From an uncultured Planctomycetaceae bacterium (GTDB taxonomy: Bacteria > Planctomycetota > Planctomycetia > Pirellulales > Pirellulaceae): 9,490 nt of DNA. Where the stretch lies: positions 1-9,490 of the forward strand of contig CALELC010000670.1 in the NCBI GenBank assembly GCA_937904535.1. Direction: 5' to 3'. The position numbers and the translations under genes are program-made. The notes below the pieces were generated by a model. It saw only the letters and a program-made list of their open reading frames with translations, ran no database searches and was not told the DNA's origin. Shown here piece by piece: positions 1 to 7,298 of the stretch; position 1 is the stretch's first letter; each line of letters opens with the position of its first letter.

Positions 1-1
1 G

Positions 2-1297
2 GGCGAGCCGCTGGGTGAACTGGCAGGGATTCCGGTCGCCGTCAAAGACGTGCTTTGTACCAGCGACATGCCGACGACCTGTTCGTCCAACATGCTGCGA
101 AACTTCCAGCCCCCGTACGATGCGACGGTGGTCGAAAAGTTGCGTCGTGCCGATGCCATTCTGGTCGGCAAGACGAATATGGACGAGTTTGCGATGGGAG
201 CCAGCACCGAGACGAGTGCCTTCGGAATCACGCGGAACCCCTGGGACCAGCAGGCAACTCCAGGTGGCAGCAGCGGTGGTGCAGCAGCCACGGTTGCCGC
301 TGGCAACGTTCCGCTGAGCATCGGCACCGACACCGGTGGCTCCATCCGCCAGCCGGCCGCATTCTGTGGCATCACGGGATTCAAACCGACCTACGGACGT
401 GTCAGTCGATTCGGTTTAGTTGCCTTTGCCAGCAGCCTCGACCAGGTCGGACCGATGGCTTGGTCCGTCGAAGATGCGGCGTTGCTGATGCAGGTGATCG
501 GAGGTTTCGAGCCCCGCGATTCAACATCACTGAATGTTCCTGCCGCTGATTACGTTGCTGCTGCCCAAGAGACAAGCGTTCGTGGGATGCGGATTGGAGT
601 CATTCGCGAAGCACTCGAGGCAGAGGGATTGGCCGAGCCAATTCGGCAGGCGGTCGATGCTGCGATCCAAGTCTATCGCGATGCGGGGGCGGAAATCGTC
701 GATATCCATCTACCGCACAGTCGTTTTGGCGTGCCGACGTACTATGTGATCGCGCCGTGTGAGGCGAGCAGCAACCTGTCCCGTTATGACGGTGCGCATT
801 ACGGTCACCGCGCGGAAGTCAGCGAGCGTGACACCGCCGAGCTTGGGCCGCTGGTGACCACCTACTGCCGCAGCCGCGCTGAGGGTTTGGGTACCGAAGT
901 CAAACGCCGGATCATGCTCGGTACCTACGCCCTGAGCACCGGCTACTACGATGCCTACTACCTCAAGGCACTCAAGGCCCGGCGACTAATCCGTGGCGAC
1001 TATGACGCAGCGTTTGAGCAGGTTGACGTACTGCTCGGGCCTGTAACTCCGTCCCCAGCATTTCGGCTGGGAGAGAAACTTGACGATCCGATTCAGATGT
1101 ATTTGTGCGACCTGTTCACGGTCGGGGCGAACTTGGCGGGCATTCCTGCGATCTCGATTCCTGCCGGCCTGTCTGCCGAAGGGCTGCCCGTGGGAGTTCA
1201 GTTGCAAGGACCGCCGCTGGGTGAAGCTGCCGTGTTGCGCGCCGCGGCAACCTTTCAGTCACTGACCGATTTCCATCGCCGGAGGCCTTCCGTATGA
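2..1297 (+). CDS. gatA: Asp-tRNA(Asn)/Glu-tRNA(Gln) amidotransferase subunit A, 5'-truncated by the window edge
   Basis: GatA is the amidase subunit of the cytoplasmic GatCAB complex. It hydrolyses glutamine and supplies the ammonia used to convert misacylated Glu-tRNA(Gln) or Asp-tRNA(Asn) to the correct amide. The frame is open from base 2 and shows 431 codons. The amidase-signature Ser-cisSer-Lys triad is complete: Lys in PVAVKD (bases 44-46), the cis-Ser as first serine of GGSSGG (269-271), and the nucleophile Ser in DTGGSIRQP (341-343), with the usual 24-residue spacing between the serines. The substrate-pocket motif APCEASSNLSRYDG lies near the middle. Known family members have this lysine near residue 79, so about 60 N-terminal residues are outside the window. 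A GTG at base 50 is internal and would remove the catalytic lysine, so it is not the start. The stop overlaps the gatB start. A gatC gene just upstream is expected but not seen. Confidence 0.97.
   Translation, partial: GEPLGELAGIPVAVKDVLCTSDMPTTCSSNMLRNFQPPYDATVVEKLRRADAILVGKTNMDEFAMGASTETSAFGITRNPWDQQATPGGSSGGAAATVAAGNVPLSIGTDTGGSIRQPAAFCGITGFKPTYGRVSRFGLVAFASSLDQVGPMAWSVEDAALLMQVIGGFEPRDSTSLNVPAADYVAAAQETSVRGMRIGVIREALEAEGLAEPIRQAVDAAIQVYRDAGAEIVDIHLPHSRFGVPTYYVIAPCEASSNLSRYDGAHYGHRAEVSERDTAELGPLVTTYCRSRAEGLGTEVKRRIMLGTYALSTGYYDAYYLKALKARRLIRGDYDAAFEQVDVLLGPVTPSPAFRLGEKLDDPIQMYLCDLFTVGANLAGIPAISIPAGLSAEGLPVGVQLQGPPLGEAAVLRAAATFQSLTDFHRRRPSV
1281..1285 (+). promoter_or_regulatory. Shine-Dalgarno GGAGG for gatB, inside gatA
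   Basis: A perfect GGAGG lies eight bases before the gatB ATG (1294-1296), within the last codons of gatA. The gatA TGA (1295-1297) overlaps that ATG in an ATGA junction. This suggests translational coupling that keeps the two subunits equimolar, and it fixes the gatB start. It is the only strong ribosome binding site seen in the window. Confidence 0.8.
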
Positions 1298-2781
1298 CCC
1301 TTACTGCTACCGATCGGCTTCCCTTCCAAACCGTGATTGGACTGGAAGTCCACGTCCAACTAAAAACCCAGACCAAGCTGTTCTGCCGCTGCGAAACGCG
1401 GTTTGGTGCTCCGCCCAACAGCCAAGTCTGTCCGGTCTGTCTCGGGTTACCCGGGGCGCTGCCGGTCATGAACCGCCGCGCGATTGAGCTGGCGGTCCGC
1501 GCCGGATTGGCGATCAATTGCACGATCCCGCCGGTGACGAAGTGGGACCGCAAACAATACTTCTATCCCGACTTGCCGAAGGGCTATCAGATCAGTCAGT
1601 TCGACATGCCGATCTGCGCAAGCGGATTTTTAGAGATCGCCGATCCGGCCCAAGAAGGTTCTACGCGGCGGATTGGAATCACCCGCGCGCACCTCGAAGA
1701 GGACGCCGGCAAGAGCATGCATGACGAAGCTGCCGGGCGCTCGGATTCCAAAATCGATCTCAATCGCTGCGGAACACCGCTACTGGAAATCGTCAGTGAA
1801 CCCGATATGCGCTCCGCCGCCGAGGCGCGCGCTTATCTGGCCGAACTCAAACTGCTGATGACGCATTTGGGGATCTCCGACTGCGAAATGCAGGAAGGCA
1901 GCCTGCGCGTCGACGCGAACGTCAACCTCTGGATCGATGTCGACGGCCGCCGGGTCGCTACGCCGATTGTCGAGATCAAAAACATGAACAGCTTCCGCTC
2001 GGTCGAGCGGGCGATCGCTTACGAAGTCGACCGGCAATACCTGGCCTGGGAAGAAACCGGGGCAACAATCGAGACCGAATCCAAGACCACGCGCGGGTGG
2101 GACGATGTGCGCGTGCAAACCTTCCCGCAGCGGGAAAAGGAAGAATCAGCTGACTACCGGTACTTCCCTGACCCTGACCTGTTACCGGTGCGGCTTCCGG
2201 CCGCAGAAGTCGAAGCGATTCGCCAGTCGCTCGGTGAATTGCCCGCGGCGACACGCGAGCGACTACAAACTCAGTACGACATCAAGCCGTATGACGCCGA
2301 CGTGATCGTCAATCAGGGCCCGGCAATGATTGGCTACTACGAGCAGGTCGCCCAACTCGCGGGCGATGGTCGCCGCGCGAGTAGCTGGATTCAGCAGGAC
2401 ATCATGCGCTCGCTCAAGGAGCGCAGCGAGACGATCGACGCCTTCCCCGTCACAGCCGAATTGCTTGGCGATCTGCTACGTCGCGTGGTGAGCGGCGAGC
2501 TGGATAATGCCCGCGCTCGCGACGTGTTCGCGCGGCTTATCCAGACGCCAGGAACGGTCGAGGACGCGATCAAAGCGCTTGGGATCCAAGCTGTCGATTC
2601 ATCCGAAATCGAGACGCTCTGTCGTGAATTGCTTCAAGCCAATCCACAAGTCGTTGCGGATTACCGCGAAGGCAAGCAGCAGGCGATTGGATCGCTGATC
2701 GGCCAGGCGAAGAAAAAGAACCCCAACGCCAATCCGCAACTGGTCCGCGAAACACTGTTGAAGATCGTCGCCGCGATGTGA
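1294..2781 (+). CDS. gatB: Asp-tRNA(Asn)/Glu-tRNA(Gln) amidotransferase subunit B
   Basis: GatB is the kinase/transamidase and tRNA-binding subunit of GatCAB. It phosphorylates the side chain of the misacylated amino acid and completes amidation with ammonia channelled from GatA. The 495-residue length is normal. The N-terminal cradle domain begins with VIGLEVHVQL (about residues 14-23). It continues with a four-cysteine site, C31 and C33 in FCRC and C46 and C49 in VCPVC, matching the structural zinc site of many GatB proteins, and then LGLPGALPV. Further hallmarks are KQYFYPDLPKGYQISQF, the EEDAGKS stretch and EGSLRVDANV. The C-terminal YqeY-like tRNA-binding tail runs from about residue 350 and ends in NPNANPQLVRETLLKIV. 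The start is set by the ATGA overlap with gatA and the GGAGG before it. No frame damage or missing key motif is visible. Confidence 0.98.
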   Translation: MTLTATDRLPFQTVIGLEVHVQLKTQTKLFCRCETRFGAPPNSQVCPVCLGLPGALPVMNRRAIELAVRAGLAINCTIPPVTKWDRKQYFYPDLPKGYQISQFDMPICASGFLEIADPAQEGSTRRIGITRAHLEEDAGKSMHDEAAGRSDSKIDLNRCGTPLLEIVSEPDMRSAAEARAYLAELKLLMTHLGISDCEMQEGSLRVDANVNLWIDVDGRRVATPIVEIKNMNSFRSVERAIAYEVDRQYLAWEETGATIETESKTTRGWDDVRVQTFPQREKEESADYRYFPDPDLLPVRLPAAEVEAIRQSLGELPAATRERLQTQYDIKPYDADVIVNQGPAMIGYYEQVAQLAGDGRRASSWIQQDIMRSLKERSETIDAFPVTAELLGDLLRRVVSGELDNARARDVFARLIQTPGTVEDAIKALGIQAVDSSEIETLCRELLQANPQVVADYREGKQQAIGSLIGQAKKKNPNANPQLVRETLLKIVAAM

Positions 2782-2945
2782 CCTGTGGGGTCAGACCCCG
2801 AGCCGCGTCGAGGCCCAATGGTGATTGTCAGACAGGTTATGTTGGTGCAAATCAATCTGGCGGCAGGTCCATCCATGCGTGTGAACGCGCGCTGCCGCCG
2901 CTCAACCAGCATGACGGTTCTCAGACCACTCCAGCGGTACAAGCG
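2782..2945. other. Intergenic region between gatB and the S9 peptidase gene
   Basis: This 164-base gap holds the GGGGTCAGACCCC palindrome near its left end and no recognisable gene. The peptidase frame stays open leftwards to a GTG at 2778 inside the gatB stop region. The residues it would encode (56 before the methionine at 2946) look like translated non-coding DNA and carry no signal peptide. A TTGTCA at 2825-2830 is a possible -35, but no good -10 sits at the right distance. No T-rich terminator follows gatB, so read-through into the peptidase gene is possible. Confidence 0.6.
2788..2800. repeat. GGGGTC-A-GACCCC perfect palindrome just after gatB
   Basis: Bases 2788-2800 read GGGGTCAGACCCC, two six-base inverted arms around one central A. 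As RNA this could form a four-pair GGGG/CCCC hairpin with a TCAGA loop, starting about six bases after the gatB stop. No T-tract follows, so it does not look like a classical rho-independent terminator. I see no second copy in the window. From memory, this motif recurs in intergenic DNA of many unrelated bacteria and may be linked to REP-like or IS200/IS605-type Y1-transposase elements. That link is recollection, not something this sequence shows. Confidence 0.5.
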
Positions 2946-4958
2946 ATGATGACCCAACGACTCTCGGTATCGGCAGTAGCCAGCGCATTTACCGGTGCCA
3001 TCTGGCTGCTGCTGGGTGGATTTGTACCCTGCGCCGCTCAGGAGCTCGAGCTGCGTCGGCCAGCAGCGGTTACGGTCGAAGACGTTCCGGTAGTGTCTGA
3101 CGAGCTGTGGCGCGGGCTGAGTCAGTATCAGAACACGCGCGGCGCGTCTTTTCAGGGCTGGGCTGCTGACGGCAATGGGATTCTGATCAGCACGCGATTC
3201 GGAAATGCGTCGCAGCTCCACCGCGTCTATCAGCCGGAGGGGCGGCGAGAGCAAATCACGTTTTATGATGAGCCAGTCAGCGGCCGATTCATCCCCGGCA
3301 GCAGCACTGATATCCTGCTGTCGTTCAGCAGTGGTGGTGATGAGAACTATCAGATCGAACTCCTCGATCGCGGCAGCTTCACCACGACCCGCCTAACCGA
3401 TGGCCGATCGCGCAATACCCTTGGACCGTTGACTCAGGACGGGGCCAGGCTCGCATTCAGCAGCAACCGTCGCAACGGTCGCGATACCGATCTTTATATC
3501 GTTGACCCGCGGCAGCCCGACTCCGCGCGTATGGTACTGGAGACCGATGGCGAGTTCTGGTATCCCGCCGATTGGTCGCCTGATGGCAATACACTGTTGA
3601 TTGGCCGGTATGTGTCAATCAATGAGTCGTACTTTGCACTCCTGGACGTGCAGACCGGTCAGCGCACCGATTTGCCCCTGCCGGTGAATGAAAAGGTCGG
3701 CATCGGTGCTTTGGCTTTCGCTCGTGACGGCAAATCGATCTATCTCGCGGCGGATGCTGGCGGTGAGTTTCGACAGCTCGGCCAATTCGATCTGCAAACT
3801 CATCAATATCGCTGGTTGACGGACGATATCTCCTGGGACGTCAGCGACATCGTAGTCGATCCGATGACCGGTGCTGTCGCCTTTGCAGTCAATGAAGACG
3901 GTGCCAGCCGTTTGTATCTGATGGAGAACGGCCAGCGACGAGAACTGCAATTGCCGCTGGGGATCGTCTCGTCACTGGAGTTTTCGCCGGACGGTCGTGC
4001 GCTCGGGATGACCCTGTCACGTCCCGACGCTCCGTCGGACGCCTACTCGCTACGGCGAAGCGATGGCGAGCTGACACGATGGACGGTCAGCGAAGTCGGT
4101 GGGCTGGATCCTTCGCGATTTGTGACACCGGCGCAGATTCAATTTCCGTCGTTCGATGTACGTGAGATTCCGGCCTATTATTTCCGTCCCAGGTCGGCCA
4201 CACCGGATGCCCCAGCGGCAGTGCTGATCAACATTCATGGCGGCCCGGAGAGCCAGTTTCGACCGTATTTCAGTAGTCTGACGCAGTACTACGTGAATGA
4301 ACTCGGCCTGGCGGTGATTTACCCGAATGTCCGCGGATCGAGCGGCTATGGGAAGACGTACGTTCAACTGGACAACGCGCAAAAGCGCGAGGACAGTGTT
4401 CGCGATATCGGTGCGCTGCTCGATTGGATCGACCAGCAACCCGAATTGGACGCATCACGCATCGCCGTATCCGGTGGATCCTATGGAGGTTACATGGTGC
4501 TATCCTCGCTGGTTCACTACGGCGAGCGGATTCGCGCGGGGATCAATATTGTCGGCATTGCCAATTTCATTACCTTTCTTGAGAACACCGCGCCCTACCG
4601 CCAGGATCTGCGACGTGCGGAATATGGCGATGAGCGCGATCCGGAGATGAGAGCGGTTTTTGAGCGAATCAATCCGACGTCCAACGCAGATCGCATTCGC
4701 TCAGCGCTGATGGTCGCTCACGGAATCAATGATCCGCGCGTGCCGTTCAGTGAAGCCAAACAAATCGCCGACAAAGTGCGTGGCAACGGCCGCAGCGTCT
4801 GGACCGTCTACGCTGACAACGAAGGGCACGGCTTCGCCAAGAAGGACAACGCGGACTATCTGCAAGCCGTCCAAGTGTTATTTCTCCAGCAGCACTTGAA
4901 CGGCGTGAACGCGCCGCTCGCGAACACGCCTATCGAGGGCGGGGAAGCGGTTGATTAA
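2946..4958 (+). CDS. Secreted S9-family (prolyl oligopeptidase/DPP IV-like) serine peptidase
   Basis: This predicted exported serine peptidase cleaves peptides, probably as a dipeptidyl- or acylaminoacyl-type enzyme in the periplasm. From the ATG at 2946 it has 670 residues, normal for the family. The first ~31 residues form a Sec signal peptide: MMTQR, then a hydrophobic stretch with WLLLGG, and probable cleavage after CAA before QELEL. The cysteine there lacks a proper lipobox. Residues ~45-410 carry repeated TolB/PD40-like propeller blades (for example DWSPDGNTLLIG and EFSPDGRALG). The alpha/beta-hydrolase domain follows, with INIHGGPE, the nucleophile elbow GGSYGGYM (S512, bases 4479-4481), Asp in GINDPRVP (D596, 4731-4733) and His in EGHGF (H628, 4827-4829). 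Order and spacing of the triad are normal. The start was chosen because it places the signal peptide at the N-terminus; a second ATG follows directly. Exact substrate preference cannot be read from the sequence. Confidence 0.93.
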   Translation: MMTQRLSVSAVASAFTGAIWLLLGGFVPCAAQELELRRPAAVTVEDVPVVSDELWRGLSQYQNTRGASFQGWAADGNGILISTRFGNASQLHRVYQPEGRREQITFYDEPVSGRFIPGSSTDILLSFSSGGDENYQIELLDRGSFTTTRLTDGRSRNTLGPLTQDGARLAFSSNRRNGRDTDLYIVDPRQPDSARMVLETDGEFWYPADWSPDGNTLLIGRYVSINESYFALLDVQTGQRTDLPLPVNEKVGIGALAFARDGKSIYLAADAGGEFRQLGQFDLQTHQYRWLTDDISWDVSDIVVDPMTGAVAFAVNEDGASRLYLMENGQRRELQLPLGIVSSLEFSPDGRALGMTLSRPDAPSDAYSLRRSDGELTRWTVSEVGGLDPSRFVTPAQIQFPSFDVREIPAYYFRPRSATPDAPAAVLINIHGGPESQFRPYFSSLTQYYVNELGLAVIYPNVRGSSGYGKTYVQLDNAQKREDSVRDIGALLDWIDQQPELDASRIAVSGGSYGGYMVLSSLVHYGERIRAGINIVGIANFITFLENTAPYRQDLRRAEYGDERDPEMRAVFERINPTSNADRIRSALMVAHGINDPRVPFSEAKQIADKVRGNGRSVWTVYADNEGHGFAKKDNADYLQAVQVLFLQQHLNGVNAPLANTPIEGGEAVD

Positions 4959-4965
4959 GTTTTGG

Positions 4966-4981
4966 CCAGTCGCCCAGTCGC
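4966..4981. repeat. Perfect tandem duplication of CCAGTCGC
   Basis: Two back-to-back copies of the 8-mer CCAGTCGC (4966-4973 and 4974-4981) begin eight bases after the peptidase stop codon. It may be simple slippage or the edge of a larger intergenic repeat together with the dyad that follows. No function can be assigned. Confidence 0.5.
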
Positions 4982-4985
4982 GGGA

Positions 4986-5025
4986 CACCGCCGAAAATTC
5001 GCTGTCGCAAATTCGGTGGTCGGTG
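4986..5025. other. Imperfect inverted repeat between the S9 peptidase gene and ada
   Basis: ACCGCCGAA (4987-4995) pairs with TTCGGTGGT (5012-5020) over nine positions with one G-U, enclosing a 16-base loop. An alternative pairing joins CACCG (4986-4990) to CGGTG (5021-5025) with a small bulge. A further arm, CGCAAAT (5006-5012), is inverted as ATTTGCG (5043-5049) directly before the ada start. It could be a weak terminator for the peptidase gene, although no T-run follows, or an operator or leader structure for ada. The 94-base gap holds no other feature. Confidence 0.35.
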
Positions 5026-5052
5026 GGTCGAGTGATTTGCTAATTTGCGGAC

Positions 5053-6159
5053 ATGCAAACGACCACCCCACTTCCCGATGAAGACGTGATGTACCGGGCC
5101 TTCGTAGCCCGTGACGCGTCGTATGAAGGCCTGTTCGTGATGGGCGTCCGCACGACGGGTATCTTCTGCCGGCCAACCTGTCCGGCCCGAAAACCGCTGC
5201 GCCAGAATGTGGAGTTCTTTCCACGAGCTGGCGACGCCTTGGCCGCCGGGTACCGCCCCTGTCAGCGTTGTCGGCCGCTCGATGCTAAGGGAGCAACGCC
5301 TGCTTGGTTGCAGCCGTTGCTGAGCGCGGTAGATGCCGATCCCTTGCGGCGCTGGCGGACGAGCGACCTGCAAGCAATTGGAGTTGATCCGGCTCGCGCC
5401 CGGCGGTGGTTTCAAGCACAACATGGAATGACTTTCCTGGCTTATTTGCGTGCCCGGCGGTTAGGTCAAGCATTCTCACGCATCGCCGAGGGCGCCGGAG
5501 TGCTGGACGCTGCGCTCGACGCGGACTTTGATTCAGTCAGCGGGTTCTGTGAGGCACTCCGCCGCGCTACCGGCAGTTCACCGCGACACGCCCGCGGCCG
5601 CGCGGCGATACAGGTGGCGCAGGTTCCTTCTCCACTGGGGCCGCTGATGGTTGCCGGTGACGATGAGGCTGTTCACCTAGTTGAGTTCTGGGACCGGCGG
5701 ATGCTGGAGACGCAGTTTGCCGTCCTGGAAAAACGCCTCAATGTCGTATTCTTTCCCGGCGAAACCGCTCCGCTGCGGCAAATGCGTGACGAACTTGCAC
5801 GCTATTTCGCTGGCGATTTGCAGCAGTTCGTGACGCCCCTCCGTTTTCCAGGCAGCCCGCTCCAAGAACAGGTCTGGAGCGCACTATGGGATGTCCCCTA
5901 CGGAGAAACATGGACCTATGGGCAACTGGCGACAAAGATCGGCCGCCCTGCCGCCGTCCGCGCCGTCGCGCGAGCGGTGGGAGAGAATCGGCTAGCGATC
6001 GTGGTGCCGTGTCACCGAATCATCGGTGCCAATGGACAGTTGACCGGCTACGGCGGTGGCCTGTGGCGCAAGCGTTTCCTGCTGACGCTGGAAGGCGGAC
6101 AAGAACCAGGGCTTAGCCGTCCGGCAACGGAGCCATCCGCAGGCTACCTATTCGACTGA
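5053..6159 (+). CDS. ada: Ada-type bifunctional transcriptional activator / O6-methylguanine-DNA methyltransferase
   Basis: This protein repairs methylated DNA by irreversible transfer of methyl groups to its own cysteines, and once methylated probably activates its own adaptive-response genes. The 368 residues match the three-part Ada layout. The N-terminal zinc domain has FCRPTC and PCQRC, giving C39, C43, C70 and C73; by homology to E. coli C38, C39 accepts the methyl from phosphotriesters. Residues ~85-180 form an AraC-type double helix-turn-helix, with the second helix region around ADFDSVSGFCEALRRATG. Residues ~187-345 form the methyltransferase domain, with VPYGETWTYGQLA, RAVARAVGENRLAIVVPCHR (catalytic C320, bases 6010-6012) and GYGGGLWRK. 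The ATG at 5053 has no good Shine-Dalgarno, so initiation may be leaderless or SD-independent. The 3' end overlaps the convergent DUF6807 gene by 16 bases. No alkA or alkB neighbour is present. Confidence 0.95.
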   Translation: MQTTTPLPDEDVMYRAFVARDASYEGLFVMGVRTTGIFCRPTCPARKPLRQNVEFFPRAGDALAAGYRPCQRCRPLDAKGATPAWLQPLLSAVDADPLRRWRTSDLQAIGVDPARARRWFQAQHGMTFLAYLRARRLGQAFSRIAEGAGVLDAALDADFDSVSGFCEALRRATGSSPRHARGRAAIQVAQVPSPLGPLMVAGDDEAVHLVEFWDRRMLETQFAVLEKRLNVVFFPGETAPLRQMRDELARYFAGDLQQFVTPLRFPGSPLQEQVWSALWDVPYGETWTYGQLATKIGRPAAVRAVARAVGENRLAIVVPCHRIIGANGQLTGYGGGLWRKRFLLTLEGGQEPGLSRPATEPSAGYLFD

Positions 6160-7091
6160 AGATCCGACGGTCTCTCCGCTGCGTAGTCACGCCACAGTGA
6201 ATCAAGCCCGACACGATCAAGTTGCCCGTCAAAGGCGACAAACCGAAATCGCGATACGTAGTCTTCGCCTGGGGAAAGCTCAAAATCACCAGCGACCATG
6301 GGAGCGAAACAGAAATAGGGCATTTCCGGATGGAGCCGCACCGGCTGCGGAGCCCGAAAATTGCTCGGGTGGCCCATCGCCGCGATTCCACAAATGGCAC
6401 CGTCCACTTCACCGACCATCGCCACCCAATTCGGCCGGCTGTGGTTCCCCGCGATTCGCTCTTTGCCTTCACTCGTCAGGATCGTTGCTTTGCCGTTCAT
6501 CCACTGGGCCGCCCCGCGAATTCCCATGGCGCCATAATGGTATTCCGCAATCTTCAGCGGCTCACGCATCACGCATTTCTGCGTCGATACTAAGTCGAAC
6601 ACGTGCAGCGTTTCATGCTCCACGCGAGTGATCTGCCAGTCCTCCTGTAACACTTCGCGTGGCGGTTCGACCGTCGGATCGATGTGTCGCAACTTGACTG
6701 TAAGTGAGTCGTCATCCGCGTGCACAGTCTCGACATGTTCAACCACACCCGACTGCGGGCCGCTGTTCCAAAAGTCCACATGCCGTCCCTCGATCCGCGC
6801 ACTGGTCCAGGCGAACATTAAACCGTGCTGATGCAAGTGATCTGCCGGAAAGTCGTCGGTCACGATTCGACCGCCCGGCGTGTAAACCGGATGAATGAAG
6901 CCGCTGCGTCCGTACCACGGGGCACTCGGTTTAGGAGATTCAAGATAGCCAGCGTTGTACCGTAGGACTGGCCTGCCACTTTGAATGAGTGTGATCGCCT
7001 CAGGCTCATTCGCTTGCAACGCCAGCGGCAGGCTAACCCAGACCATGGCCCCCATGGTTAAGCCGCGTATCCATGGCTTCCTATTCAGCAT
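6144..7091 (-). CDS. Secreted DUF6807 protein ('PmoA family')
   Basis: This looks like a DUF6807-family protein (the Pfam family named PmoA), often present in several copies in planctomycetes. The common label 'methane oxygenase PmoA' is misleading: it has one signal peptide and no further membrane helices, unlike the integral-membrane particulate monooxygenase subunit. From the ATG at 7091-7089 it has 315 residues. Residues 1-27 form a signal peptide (basic RKPWIR, hydrophobic core MGAMVWVSLPLAL, probable cut after LQA before NEPE), implying export. The body shows family features: RYNAGY, GFIHPVYTPGG, and the histidine-rich DFPADHLHQHGLMFAW (H85, H87 and H89), typical of the DH-x-H-H-x-G core. 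A GTG 13 codons upstream (7130) is possible, but the ATG places the signal peptide correctly and lies downstream of a TAGAAT box. Biochemical role is unknown; a link to sugar or polysaccharide metabolism is only a suspicion. Confidence 0.85.
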   Translation of the reverse strand: MLNRKPWIRGLTMGAMVWVSLPLALQANEPEAITLIQSGRPVLRYNAGYLESPKPSAPWYGRSGFIHPVYTPGGRIVTDDFPADHLHQHGLMFAWTSARIEGRHVDFWNSGPQSGVVEHVETVHADDDSLTVKLRHIDPTVEPPREVLQEDWQITRVEHETLHVFDLVSTQKCVMREPLKIAEYHYGAMGIRGAAQWMNGKATILTSEGKERIAGNHSRPNWVAMVGEVDGAICGIAAMGHPSNFRAPQPVRLHPEMPYFCFAPMVAGDFELSPGEDYVSRFRFVAFDGQLDRVGLDSLWRDYAAERPSDLQSNR

Positions 7092-7139
7092 CACCCTGTC
7101 CCATCGTTTCGACCCACCGCTCGATTGCACACAACCGTC

Positions 7140-7145
7140 ATTCTA
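7140..7145 (-). promoter_or_regulatory. Candidate -10 box (TAGAAT) for the DUF6807 gene
   Basis: On the minus strand bases 7145-7140 read TAGAAT, five of six matches to TATAAT. No convincing -35 lies at 16-18 bases; TTGCCG (7165-7160) is 14 bases away, too close for the usual sigma-70 geometry. If used, transcription would begin near 7133, about 40 bases before the ATG at 7091. The GTG at 7130 would then be almost at the transcript start. Planctomycete promoters are poorly characterised, so this is tentative. Confidence 0.25.
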
Positions 7146-7246
7146 TCCCATTCCCCGTCCGGCAATTGCTGCTCCGCGTGAAAATGGGAGCTAGCCGCGA
7201 ACCTCAGTAGTCCGCGGTAGGTCTGCAAACTGCTGCCGACAACGGT

Positions 7247-7255
7247 TGCTATGCT
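7247..7255 (+). promoter_or_regulatory. Candidate extended -10 (TGCTATGCT) for the AAA+ ATPase gene
   Basis: Bases 7247-7255 read TGCTATGCT, a TGn element next to a four-of-six -10 hexamer. There is no clear -35. A transcript starting near 7262 would have a leader of about 105 bases containing the small dyads at 7261-7317. The match is weak and could arise by chance. Confidence 0.2.
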
Positions 7256-7283
7256 GGATTTTCGTCAAGCACGAAGCCGAGGG

Positions 7284-7298
7284 CGTCAGTTCCTGACG
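7284..7298. repeat. CGTCAG-TTC-CTGACG inverted repeat upstream of the AAA+ gene
   Basis: Perfect six-base arms CGTCAG (7284-7289) and CTGACG (7293-7298) flank TTC. The dyad lies about 70 bases before the AAA+ start codon. It is flanked by TTCGT/ACGAA (7261-7265 with 7271-7275), and it overlaps an alternative pairing of ACGAG (7296-7300) with CTCGT (7313-7317). This could be a repressor operator or a switchable leader hairpin, but no regulator in the window obviously targets it. Confidence 0.4.

Noticed and set aside
1116..1553. 145-codon minus-strand frame across the gatA-gatB junction
   Set aside because: It is antisense to conserved GatA and GatB coding sequence and has no recognisable domain.
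2778..2945. N-terminal extension of the S9 peptidase to a GTG overlapping the gatB stop
   Set aside because: It would bury the signal peptide 56 residues inside the protein, the extra residues look non-coding, and the ATG at 2946 gives a normal secreted enzyme.
2946..3045. Lipoprotein signal for the S9 peptidase
   Set aside because: The cysteine follows FVP, which does not fit a lipobox; a plain Sec signal with cleavage after CAA fits better.
2661..3254. 197-codon minus-strand open frame across the gatB end, the gap and the peptidase start
   Set aside because: It lies antisense to two clear genes and shows no recognisable domain. Its low-complexity FFFF stretch comes from lysine codons of gatB read backwards. 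It is a shadow of high-GC coding DNA.
4996..5010. E. coli-like Ada box (AAT-N6-GCAA) upstream of ada
   Set aside because: AAT and GCAA are present, but the spacing is eight rather than six bases, so I do not call it an Ada operator; it is kept only as part of a broader finding.
4930..5424. 164-codon minus-strand frame opposite the start of ada
   Set aside because: It is antisense to the strongly supported Ada zinc and AraC domains, with no recognised motif; it is a shadow frame.
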